Shown here: one piece after another, positions 1-10,894 of the stretch | Layout of the letters: every line of letters starts with the position of its first letter | How positions within the stretch are numbered: the stretch's first letter is position 1 | Origin: Tethya wilhelma | Lineage: Eukaryota > Porifera > Demospongiae > Tethyida > Tethyidae | NCBI GenBank assembly: GCA_964030475.1 | Contig: CAXIPT010000002.1 | Span: 12,816,270-12,880,269, forward strand | Length of the DNA: 64,000 bases | Direction: 5' to 3' | Made by a program: the position numbers and the translations under genes | Notes under the pieces: generated by a model | What the model saw: the letters and a program-made list of their open reading frames with translations, nothing else | Databases searched by the model: none | Told to the model about the DNA's origin: nothing

Positions 1-35
1 TGTCTCCCCCAAACCTCCTGTGTCCCCCTCTGTAG

Positions 36-281
36 GCTGCAGATCATTCCATCTGGCTGGAGGAGATTCTCCAGATGGTGTTGGAGATCACCAACTCCAG
101 TCTCACTCACAACCTCCACAACAACCCTCATCTGGTCTACTCCCTCCTCTACCAGAGAGAGGTGTTTGAACCTTATCGGACACACCCCTCTCTCATGGAC
201 CTCGTGCAGAACATTGAGACTGTGAGTGCAATGGACACATGTACATGTATGCCCCATAGTCATAACATAGCGTGTGACACA

Positions 282-344
<63 letters not shown>

Positions 345-761
345 AGGTGATAGCCTTCTTCTCCACTAAGCTAGAGAATAGTGGTCCCTCCCCCTATTCC
401 TCAGCATTTGTACTGGAGACTATCATACAGGCTTCAAAGTCATGGCCCAGGAATAGACTCAGAGTAAGTTTAGTGCTGGTCATAAATTGTACATACACAC
501 TCCCACTAACTGCACAAATAGTTGATCATAGGATCAACAGCAGCCTCACAGACATACTCAATTGCTCAGGAATGAGCTGTATTTCCTAGAGATGCCTTTT
601 GTGATCTCTTACTCCATACCCAGGTGTTTCCAGAATTGAAGTTCCGTTATGTTGAAGAAGACCAGCCAGAGGAGTTCTTCATTCCCTATGTGTGGACACT
701 AGTCTTTAAATCATCAGCACTGCATTGGGACAATAGCAAAATTCATTTCTCTACCTCTTAG
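36..761 (+). CDS. DYM: Dymeclin (DYM) C-terminal exons, copy A
   Basis: Three exons, 36-221, 347-463 and 624-761, encode the C-terminus of dymeclin, a peripheral Golgi protein needed for Golgi organisation and trafficking. Key matches to the family from memory are [24 protein letters not shown]-like [25 protein letters not shown], and the terminal [23 protein letters not shown] block. Acceptors are tag/cag and donors are gtgagt and gtaagt. All exon lengths are multiples of three, so the frame stays open to the TAG at 759-761. The first intron holds a long CT microsatellite. This is the only dymeclin copy in the window with an open frame. Its 5' exons lie outside the window, so I cannot say whether the full gene works. 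ANK-ROCO gene 1 starts only 87 bp past this stop codon. Confidence 0.85.
222..346 (+). repeat. (CT)n microsatellite in dymeclin intron
   Basis: A pure CT run at about 284-341 makes up the polypyrimidine tract directly before the acceptor of the VIAFFS exon. The same intron in dymeclin copies B (21,661-21,742) and D (51,896-51,965) carries an equivalent CT run. The repeat is therefore ancestral to the duplications. Confidence 0.9.
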
Positions 762-848
762 CTAATAATAGATTCATGTGGTTTCTGATTATGAATGTTG
801 ACCTTTGAGATGGGAGTGTGCATGTCTGTTTGCTGATTTGAAAAAAAA

Positions 849-1931
849 ATGCCGAAAGGAAAAAAGAAGGCTAGAGCAAGAAAGGATCGGTGTTTCAAGG
901 CTTGTGTCAGAGGAGAGTTTGAAGAAGTACTGGCAGCTATTGAAGAAGCCAGTAGTAAAAGTGAAACAAAGCAGTTCACATGGCAATATAGACACCATCC
1001 TGTACACTTTGCAGCAGCCTATGGAGACCTAGATGTGGTAAGAACACTAATAGAGGAGTATAAATGTGATGCTGAATGTAGAAACAATCAGGGAGTCACT
1101 CCCTTGCACTATGCTAGCCTTGGTGGTCATGCCCATGTTGTTGAGTACCTTCTCAAAGAAAGGCATTGTGACCCCAATGTACTGGATAAACAAAAGGCAT
1201 CACCACTACATTATGTATGTTGGGGTACTTATGATAACTTAAAGCAACAGCAGAAAAGAAGTGAGAACGAGAAAGACCATTTTTGGACTAACTGGAATTA
1301 TAAGGAAAAGTTGTCAAGTGTGTGTCTAATGAATTCAGCAAATTGGATGTATCACAATACTGCAATGAAACTTCGCTACAACCGAGGCCATATTAGAATT
1401 GCAAGAAGCCTGGTTCAGTATCAATATGAAAACAGTCCTTTAGCTGACTGTGAGCCATCTAGGTCAACAGAGCCTTTAAACAAGCACTCTCAGAAGCCAA
1501 TGTTGCTTGAATTGGCTTGCCAATGTGGTTCCCTTGAGAACTTGAATTACTTTTCTGACAGTGTCCACATCAATATAGGTGAAAAATTAGAATCGTTGCT
1601 CTGTATAGCATGTAATTATGAACAAGTAGACATTGTTATATTCCTTATTCAAAAATATGTAAAGAAGGATGTGGAGTTACCAATTGGTACTCTCATTCTT
1701 GTGGTAGCTTGTTCAGTAAATAATTTGACCATTGTCAAATTTATTATAGAACAAAAAGTTGTCAATGTTACCTGTTACCTAGTAGAAATTGCAGCAGATA
1801 AGGGAGCAAATTACCATGTTTTGACATATTTAGTGGAAAATATGTCAGAAGAACATGATCCAGAAAAAAGCACTGCATTTTCCCAGATGCCACAGTATAG
1901 GCACCAAGAGTTCAATGTCCATTACAAGTAG
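849..1931 (+). CDS. ANK-ROCO gene 1, N-terminal ankyrin segment
   Basis: The ATG at 849 opens a lysine-rich start (MPKGKKKAR), then CVRGEFEEVLAAIEEA and classical ankyrin repeats (VTPLHYASLGGHAHVVEYLL, SPLHYVCW). The start matches the aligned ATGs of genes 2 (22,469) and 4 (60,355). In the family this segment is the start of a ~2,000-residue ankyrin array, probably a protein-binding surface. The reading frame stops at 1,929-1,931, just inside a transposable element that begins at 1,925. The homologous ankyrin sequence resumes at about 4,342. The gene is either broken by the insertion or the element is spliced out (see findings). About 360 residues are encoded here. Confidence 0.8.
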   Translation: MPKGKKKARARKDRCFKACVRGEFEEVLAAIEEASSKSETKQFTWQYRHHPVHFAAAYGDLDVVRTLIEEYKCDAECRNNQGVTPLHYASLGGHAHVVEYLLKERHCDPNVLDKQKASPLHYVCWGTYDNLKQQQKRSENEKDHFWTNWNYKEKLSSVCLMNSANWMYHNTAMKLRYNRGHIRIARSLVQYQYENSPLADCEPSRSTEPLNKHSQKPMLLELACQCGSLENLNYFSDSVHINIGEKLESLLCIACNYEQVDIVIFLIQKYVKKDVELPIGTLILVVACSVNNLTIVKFIIEQKVVNVTCYLVEIAADKGANYHVLTYLVENMSEEHDPEKSTAFSQMPQYRHQEFNVHYK

Positions 1932-2403
1932 TAAAAATTTCAAAAAAATAAATAGTGTAGGAATGGGCAGTGCGTTAAAAAGTATTGGAACAAGGCATGT
2001 CTCAATTTCGGCACATGACTACTTCATTTTGATTCTTGATCCCTCATGCATATGGATCCTCAGTGTCATAAATCCAATGATACATGTGCAACAATAGTAC
2101 CATAGCTTATTTTTAATTGCATTGGTTCGAATTCCTACTAATCAGTTGGCTATGCTGTGGAGTAAACTAAATTATTATAAAACAAACAGGTAACTGCCGG
2201 CCAAGAGTTGGGTATAAAAATGAAGTAGTCATGTGCCGAAATTGAGACATGCCTTGTTCCAATACTTTTTAACGCACTGCCCATTCCTACACTATTTATT
2301 TTTTTGAAATTTTTACTACTTGTTCATTCACTTTTTTAACACTACAGTATGGAGACTATTAGAGACTGGTTAGTCCCTACAAAAAGCTTGAGTAGAGGCT
2401 ACA

Positions 2404-2855
2404 CAGAGGAGGTTCGACAGGGTCAAAAAGGTCAAGTAATTATTGCAAATTCCAATCACGTGCGCCATATAACTGTATGGAAGGAGCGATTTACCATCTT
2501 ACCCCTTGCATTTGCAGTGGAAAACCATTTCTATCAATATCTAGTAAGATAAACAGTTGTTTAGTCCACTCCTACCCCTGGAATTATGGCTCTAAAGTGT
2601 ACTTTTCCGCAAGACATCGTGACCTTTGACCTTGTCATTGCAGAAAGAGCACGAAACCACACTTGAAAGGCGTATTTCCAGGGGTAGGAGTGGACTAAAC
2701 AGCTGTTTTTCTTACTAGAAATCGATAGAAACTGCTTTCTATCGCAAATGCACGGGGTAAGATGGTAAATCGATCCTTCCATACAGTTATATGGCGCACG
2801 TGATTGAAATTTGCAATAATTACTTGACCTTTTTGACCCTGTCGAACCTCCTCTG
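2404..2855. mobile_element. Nested foldback element, CAGAGGAGGTT ends, 9-bp TSD
   Basis: The ends are CAGAGGAGGTTCG and its reverse complement. Roughly 170-bp arms (about 2,404-2,580 and 2,675-2,855) fold back around a short centre. Both sides carry GAGGCTACA (2,395-2,403 and 2,856-2,864), a 9-bp target duplication. A related undisturbed site is visible in the family-1 element at about 17,695-17,705. A copy lies at 3,344-3,795 in the duplicated contig end. Open frames across it (2,349-2,552 plus, 2,561-2,905 minus) are chance. The 9-bp duplication and long inverted repeats recall Mutator-like elements, but no transposase is present. Confidence 0.75.
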
Positions 2856-3077
2856 GAGGCTACATGCACTACTTTATGCTGGAAGAGGCTAATGCGCATG
2901 CGCATAATAATGCCACGTGAATAATGACCTTTGAACTCTACCTACAAAGATGGCTGCACTGTAGTACATGAATTTATATACTAAGTTTCAAAGCTTTCTA
3001 GTTTTTGTTTAGGCCTATTTATGATCAAAACGAGTATCAAGGAATGTAGTACCTATGAAAAGAACTTACTTTGTGCT

Positions 3078-3093
3078 NNNNNNNNNNNNNNNN
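3078..3093. other. Assembly gap with unmerged direct overlap
   Basis: Sixteen Ns. The 924 bases before the gap (2,154-3,077) recur after it (3,094-4,017). I saw one difference (cgag versus ctag, near 3,030/3,970). This fits two contigs that share an end but were not merged, not a real duplication. Confidence 0.85.
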
Positions 3094-4341
3094 GCTGTGG
3101 AGTAAACTAAATTATTATAAAACAAACAGGTAACTGCCGGCCAAGAGTTGGGTATAAAAATGAAGTAGTCATGTGCCGAAATTGAGACATGCCTTGTTCC
3201 AATACTTTTTAACGCACTGCCCATTCCTACACTATTTATTTTTTTGAAATTTTTACTACTTGTTCATTCACTTTTTTAACACTACAGTATGGAGACTATT
3301 AGAGACTGGTTAGTCCCTACAAAAAGCTTGAGTAGAGGCTACACAGAGGAGGTTCGACAGGGTCAAAAAGGTCAAGTAATTATTGCAAATTCCAATCACG
3401 TGCGCCATATAACTGTATGGAAGGAGCGATTTACCATCTTACCCCTTGCATTTGCAGTGGAAAACCATTTCTATCAATATCTAGTAAGATAAACAGTTGT
3501 TTAGTCCACTCCTACCCCTGGAATTATGGCTCTAAAGTGTACTTTTCCGCAAGACATCGTGACCTTTGACCTTGTCATTGCAGAAAGAGCACGAAACCAC
3601 ACTTGAAAGGCGTATTTCCAGGGGTAGGAGTGGACTAAACAGCTGTTTTTCTTACTAGAAATCGATAGAAACTGCTTTCTATCGCAAATGCACGGGGTAA
3701 GATGGTAAATCGATCCTTCCATACAGTTATATGGCGCACGTGATTGAAATTTGCAATAATTACTTGACCTTTTTGACCCTGTCGAACCTCCTCTGGAGGC
3801 TACATGCACTACTTTATGCTGGAAGAGGCTAATGCGCATGCGCATAATAATGCCACGTGAATAATGACCTTTGAACTCTACCTACAAAGATGGCTGCACT
3901 GTAGTACATGAATTTATATACTAAGTTTCAAAGCTTTCTAGTTTTTGTTTAGGCCTATTTATGATCAAAACTAGTATCAAGGAATGTAGTACCTATGAAA
4001 AGAACTTACTTTGTGCTGTCAAAGTTGGCTCAACACATTCTGGTTCTGTGGAAATCCTTTTCAAGTAAGTCAGTTAGGAAGTACGTACGTAAGTAAGTAA
4101 GTAAGTTAGATGAACAAAAATGGCACTATGGTGGCTTCCCACTAGCGCTCTCCACGAGAGCTGTGGAAAGTTTTTGTGAGTCTTAGGCCTTGCATGCCGT
4201 TAGTAATCTGTCAGTAAGAGCCTCTGAGCAACTTTGAAGGTTTAATTTTGTTTGACTAGATTTTTATAGTGACCAACATTTTGTATTGTGTCTATGGGAC
4301 AGTCGGCCCATTCCTACTATACGTACTACCGTACGTATGAT

Positions 4342-7300
4342 ACCAACCATTCAAGTATATTCAAATTGCTCCATACTTCTTTAGTTAATATGAATTTTGA
4401 ATTGATGAGAGCAGTTATTAATGAAAGAACAATCATAGAAAGGGATTGTGATGGAAATACTCCCTTGCACTGGATGTGCAACTATGGCAATCTCCAATAT
4501 ATAAAATACTTGCTGTCACTTGTTGACAGTGATCCAAGTTTAAGTGGAGCAAATATAACCAACAAGAAAGGCAGACTGCCCATCCATATTGTTTGTTTGA
4601 ATGATGATTATAATAATTATGAGTATAATAAGGCGATCCGGCTTGATATTCTTAGACTTGTTTTTCCTCATCCAGACCATTTAAATGTGAAAGATAATGA
4701 TGGTAATACTGCATTGCATTTAGCCCTCAATAGTTTTGAATATTTAACAATTGAAACGATTCAGTGCTTAGTGGAAGAGGTGGGTATTAAACCATCTTAT
4801 CAAAACAGTAATGGCCAATTACCATTGCATATGTTTTTTTATCATCTTGACCGGTATTATTATCGTGAAATTGCTAAGGATAGTGACAGCAAAGTCCAAG
4901 TTGTTAAACTCCTCACACTGTCAGGCAATGTGGATGCCCAAAACTCTGCACGTGATACACCACTACACATTATTTGCAGGCGTATTGACAACATTGAAGT
5001 GGTCAGGTACCTTACACAGGAAAAGCTATGTAATCCAAGTATTCAAAATACTCAAGATCAGGTAGCATTACATGTAGTTGCTGGACAACATGGATCTATT
5101 GAAATGGCAAGGCTTGTCAGTGGACATCCTACTTTCAATGTTAATGTTCAAGATGAGCAAGGTAACACTCCACTCCATGTAGCATGTCAAGAGATGAGCT
5201 TTGAAATTATTCAGTATCTTGTAAATGACAAACAGTGTGACCAAAGCGTACAAAATAAATTTTGTCAATTACCGCTACACACTATTCTTGCTCAATTTCC
5301 TCCACATTGTTATAATGCTGAAAATAGAAAGAGCCATGTAGAATGTGCTAAGCTTGTTTGTAGCCAAAGTAATCTTGATGTTAATGTTGTAGACAAGAAT
5401 GGTGACACTCCACTTCATATAGCTTGTAGATGCCAAAATTTTGAATTAGTCTTCCATCTCACACAAGAAAAGAGATGCAACCAAAATATTCTAAATCTCA
5501 ATAAATCCTTACCATTGCATCTGATAATCAAAGAATCTGACCATTATAATATCACGAGTGAATTTTCAGATGACTTTATAAAAGCAGTAAAAGTTGTTAG
5601 TAGCCAATCTTTGCTAAATGTTTCTGCTCAAAACTCAGATTGTGATACTCCTTTACATCTTGCATGTAAATTAAAACTCAAAGAACTCGTCAAGTATCTT
5701 GTTTTTGAAAAAAAATGTGTGGTACCAGCTGAGCACCCTGATGATTATGCCAGCTTAAGCATCCATGTGGCTTGTGCAGAAAAGGAAGACTTTACCTTAT
5801 TGAAAATTTTGGCTACCAAGGATAATGTAAATAATCACTCAGATAGTAAAGCAGCTCCACTGCATATTGCATGTGAGAATGAAAACTTAGATGCTGTTAA
5901 GCTACTGTTACAATTAGGTTGTAGTTTGGACCTTACAAATGGTAATGGTGAACTGCCTTTACATATAGCATGTAGAAAAGGATCACTGACTCTTGTACAA
6001 TTGGTTGCAGACTGTAATGTGAATTCTGTTGACCAAGATGGCCAAACTCCACTTCATATTGCCTGTATTGAGAAACACAAAGCAATTGTAGAATTTCTAA
6101 TTGAAAAGAAGCATAGCAATCCCTGCGTACTTTCTAAGAATGGAGACACAATTTTGCATACAGCATGTAGAAGTAGTGCTACTAATATAGTTAAATATTT
6201 ACTCGAGAGTGACTGCTGTAATGTCGATACTCTACAGCAATTAAATTATAAACAGTATCATCCTTTTCATATAGCGTGTACTAAATCTCTTGAGTTGGTC
6301 AAAATTACTATTCAAGGATTGACAGATGAACAAATTATGTCAAAAATAGATGGAGATTTCAATTGTCTGCATCTGGCTAGCTCACATGGTCTTGTTGATG
6401 TTGTGGAGTATCTTGTTGAACAAAGATGCTCACCATTTACAGAAGACAAATATGGGATCAATGCCCTGGGAAGTGCTTGTGGTCTTAGGGAGTATTCAGA
6501 TTTATCCAAGACAAGTGATTCAGAAATAATTCGCCATAACTCAAAAGTTTTCCCAAAACATATACATCCTAATGTTGTGAGCTATTTAGTTGGAAATTGT
6601 TTTGTAGACCCAACCAAACTTCAAGGTCAGACAAGGTCAAGTGGCTACACAACAGTTTCAGCTGTTACAGGCACATCTCTATTTCAGCTTGCCTGCAAGC
6701 AGTGTCGTCTTGATCTCATGAAAGCACTAACAGTTAAAGGTGTTGACCACCGCATTGATAACATGGAAAACACACCTCTACACATTGCCTGTGAATATAA
6801 CCAAATTGATATGGTTGAGTATTTGGTTGAACAAGGCTGTGATCAAAAACTCCAAAATAAAAAATCTGAACTTGCATTGCATATAGCATCATCAAAATCT
6901 GTGGAAATGATCAAGTTACTGAATCATGATGTTGATCTCAGTATACAGAGTTCTTCAGGTGATACACCATTGCATATTGCTTGCCGTCTTAACAAAGAGC
7001 ACATAGTTGAGCACTTGGTTCACCAAAGAAAGTGTAGCACAAGTATTCCAAATACAATTGATGGTGATTTGCCAATACACATTGCATCAAGGTCTTCCAA
7101 AAGCAGCAATATATTGCAATGTTTAGTACATGCTAAAGAAAGCAACACTGGTGTCAAAAATGGAATGGGAAAGTTACCATTACATATTGCCTGTGAAATT
7201 GGTATTAAAAATCATCTTGAAATCCTTTGTAATCATGAGAGTATTGATGAAACTGATTCTGATAGAAACACACCTTTACACCTAGCTTGCAAAGGTAGTG

Positions 7301-10300
7301 ATCTCTATGTTATTGAATGGCTGATTCAGCATGGTGCTAAGTTGGATACTCAAAACAATGATGGGGACACTCCTGCTCATTTATGTATCAAAAATTTTAA
7401 ACAATTGCAAATAATTAAAAAAGAGATTAGTGTCCTTGAACAAATTCTTATTAAGCTTCATTCTCATAACCAGCAAACTGCACCATTGCCTCCAATTGAA
7501 AGAGACACGATTGAATGTGAAGGCAACGTCAGATTGTCAATTGCAAAACCCTTCATGGAATTAGTTGCACCTTGTACCTTATTTCAAAATAAAGATGGAG
7601 ATTCACTAATCCATCTAGCTTGCAGGGAAAAGAGTTTAGGAATTGTTACTCATTTATCAAAAGAGGATACATTGAATTTTGAAAGATCTCTGTTAATTCA
7701 AAATACAGAAGATGACACCCCATTGCATGTTGCTCTCAAGGTAGGAGCATCAAAGCATATTTTAAATCTTGTTACAATACCTGGTAATTGTAATACTCAA
7801 AACAAATTTGGAAACACTCCACTGCATATAATATGTAAGAGCCAAAACTTTGGCCATAAAACAAATTCAGTTTACAAAAAACATTTGTTTGAATTGGGCT
7901 GTGATGTGCGGCTTGTAGACAAAAATGGTCAGCTACCTCTTCATGTTGCAGTGATGCAGGATTGGACATGTACACAGTTTTTGCATATGCTTGTAGATCC
8001 AATTGAGATGGCTGACTACCAAGATAAAAATGGAAACACTCCATTACATCTAGCGTGCAAATATAAAAATAAAAAAATAGCTAAATGTTTGATAATCGAA
8101 ATGAAATCAAAGGTGATCAATAAAGGTAATGCTGATGGTGATACACCTTTACACCTTGCTCTTCAGAGTGGAGATGAATCCTTAGTGAAATATTTAGTAA
8201 ACTGCAAACATTGTTGTCTGACCAACCAAAACAAGTATGGCCAAACAGCTTTACATATAGCATGTTCCAAGTCTAACCTGAAGATGGTAAAAATGGTTTG
8301 TTGCCAAGAGTCCTTTAATCAAGTTAGTGATGATTTCCCATTGGAAAGTGGCCTCACATTCCCTGGTGATACACCATTGCATATTGCTTGCAGAGTGGGT
8401 AGCGTAGATGTTGTGAAGTACCTTGTTAACAAAGATAAAAAACATTGTGGTCTGACTATTCAGAACAAGTATGGCCTAACACCTCTACATATAGCGTGCT
8501 CTAAGTCTAGCCTAGAAACGGTAAAAATTGTGTGTTGTACAGGATCTTTTGGTCAAGTTGGTGATGATTTCCCATTGAATAGTGGCATCAAAAAGTTTAT
8601 ATCTCCTGGTGATACACCGCTGCACATTGCATGTAGAGCACAAAGTAAAGGTATTGTAGAATACATTGCTACAAAACATCACAATTCCTTTAAAGCCACA
8701 ATATCTGTTAAAAATGCCTATAATGAGTATCCTTTTCACTTATCCTGCTCGAATGGATTTTGCCGAGAAAGTGTCTTAAAATTAACATTAGATGACAAGA
8801 AGTTTGCCAATTCACAGACACTAAAAAAGGAAACAATCTTACATATTGTGTGCAAGTTGACTTCAGATTATTCCACAGTATTGTCCTACCTCTTAGAAAC
8901 TGTACATTGTGATGTAGCAATCCCAAACTGTGATGGAGATTTGCCACTTCATCTACTGTGTCGCAATGCATACAATTATAATATAGATAATTTGTTACAG
9001 AATTTGAAACAGCTTGTGAGTGCTCTTCAGAACAGTTCTACCATTAATGCTCAAAATGATGTTGGAAATACTTTACTTCATGAAGTTTGTAAACGTAACT
9101 GGCAATATACTATTGATTCTGATCCAGCAGTTACAGTTGTAGAGTATCTTCTTAAGCAAGGATGTGACCCAAAGCTCCCAAATAGTGACAATGAAACTGC
9201 ACTATTCCTTGCTTGTCGTTACCAAACACTTTCAGTAGTAAAGCTTCTTCTTTATAAGGATGCATTGTTGGATGTAACAAAGAATGGTGATACTGCTTTG
9301 CATTATGCATGCTTACATAAGAATTGGACTAATTCATACAACATTGTTACTCATATAGCTGCTAATGTTACACGTTTTGCTAATGGGAACACTACCAATT
9401 ACAATAAGGAAACACCATTTCATTTNACCGCTGCACATTGCATGTAGAGCACAAAGTAAAGGTATTGTAGAATACATTGCTACAAAACATCACAATTCCT
9501 TTAAAGCCACAATATCTGTTAAAAATGCCTATAATGAGTATCCTTTTCACTTATCCTGCTCGAATGGATTTTGCCGAGAAAGTGTCTTAAAATTAACATT
9601 AGATGACAAGAAGTTTGCCAATTCACAGACACTAAAAAAGGAAACAATCTTACATATTGTGTGCAAGTTGACTTCAGATTATTCCACAGTATTGTCCTAC
9701 CTCTTAGAAACTGTACATTGTGATGTAGCAATCCCAAACTGTGATGGAGATTTGCCACTTCATCTACTGTGTCGCAATGCATACAATTATAATATAGATA
9801 ATTTGTTACAGAATTTGAAACAGCTTGTGAGTGCTCTTCAGAACAGTTCTACCATTAATGCTCAAAATGATGTTGGAAATACTTTACTTCATGAAGTTTG
9901 TAAACGTAACTGGCAATATACTATTGATTCTGATCCAGCAGTTACAGTTGTAGAGTATCTTCTTAAGCAAGGATGTGACCCAAAGCTCCCAAATAGTGAC
10001 AATGAAACTGCACTATTCCTTGCTTGTCGTTACCAAACACTTTCAGTAGTAAAGCTTCTTCTTTATAAGGATGCATTGTTGGATGTAACAAAGAATGGTG
10101 ATACTGCTTTGCATTATGCATGCTTACATAAGAATTGGACTAATTCATACAACATTGTTACTCATATAGCTGCTAATGTTACACGTTTTGCTAATGGGAA
10201 CACTACCAATTACAATAAGGAAACACCATTTCATTTTGCCTGCAAAATGAACAATTTGGAGGTAGTGAAATATTTTCTTAGCAATCATGCTGATGTCTTC

Positions 10301-10894
10301 CAAGCTGATATGAATAGTCAAACACCCATAACCCTTACTACTAATCCCTCTATCATAAAACTACTATTGGAGAATAGAGCTGATCCCACACCTCTTTATG
10401 CTCTCTATAAGACTTTCTTTCAAGACACCTCATCTCCAGGAGCTCCTCCTCCAACACCACTCAAGATCCTTGTCATTGGAGACTCAGGAGCCGGCAAGAC
10501 AACTCTAGTGGAGTCACTGAAAAATGAAGATGGTGAAAACATCAAGCAAATTGAGGAATTTGAGCACACTGCTGGAGTTGTCCCAAATGACTTTTCCAGT
10601 CGAATATATGGTGAGGTCACAATGTATGACTTTGCTGGACATTCTGAGTACTATTCAAGTCATGGCAGTGTGTTACATAGCATCATTAAACATTCTCCTC
10701 CTGTGGTTTTGTTACTAGTCAATTTAACTAGAAACCCCAGTGATATCAAAGACAGAGTTCTATACTGGACAAAATTTGTACTTAACTTTTGTACTTCAAT
10801 TGAAGGCAAACCTCATTTGCTTTTAGTTGGTAGTCATGCTGATGTTCTTCAAATAAGTGAGAAGCTGAATCCAAAGTTAATATTAAACCTCTAA
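4342..10894 (+). CDS. ANK-ROCO gene 1, central ankyrin array and Roc GTPase
   Basis: A very long open frame of ankyrin repeats (recurrent GDTPLHIACR and GNTPLHxAC) leads into a Roc GTPase domain at about 10,450-10,870. Visible GTPase motifs are P-loop GDSGAGKTT, switch II DFAGHSEYYSSHG and G4-like GSHADVL. The frame looks broken at the single N at 9,426, but 8,616-9,425 is repeated exactly as 9,427-10,236. Removing the repeat restores one continuous frame, so that break is artificial. The stop at 10,892-10,894 is different: gene 2, 3 and 4 proteins read on here. The homologous sequence continues in another frame, giving a genuine or sequencing frameshift in the Roc-COR linker. Confidence 0.8.
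9426..9426. other. Contig join with 810-bp direct overlap
   Basis: A single N. Bases 8,616-9,425 and 9,427-10,236 are the same sequence at an offset of 811. Collapsing them rejoins the ankyrin frame of ANK-ROCO 1 without loss. Confidence 0.9.

Larger units (their letters stand above)
1925..4340 (-). mobile_element. TA-flanked non-autonomous element (family 1) inside ANK-ROCO 1
   Basis: In minus orientation the element starts TCATACGTACGGTAGTACGT and ends CTACTTG, and it lies between TA dinucleotides at 1,923-1,924 and 4,341-4,342. The same termini with TA flanks occur at about 45,531-46,581; the copy at 17,178-18,157 has TA on the left and TTA on the right. One end carries a foldback: about 107 bp at 1,925-2,032 is repeated inverted at about 2,216-2,322. 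A second element is nested inside (2,404-2,855). The true length is shorter than shown because 924 bp (2,154-3,077 = 3,094-4,017) is repeated across a 16-N join. I find no transposase. TA flanks fit a Tc1/mariner-type target, but the ends do not form a clear mutual inverted repeat, so the superfamily is uncertain. Confidence 0.7.

Noticed and set aside
280..345. CRISPR or tandem gene repeats at CT tracts
   Set aside because: Simple dinucleotide microsatellites without spacers.
2349..3845. Reading frames of 67 and 114 residues, each present twice
   Set aside because: They lie across the arms of a nested foldback transposon and are doubled by a contig overlap; no domain is visible.
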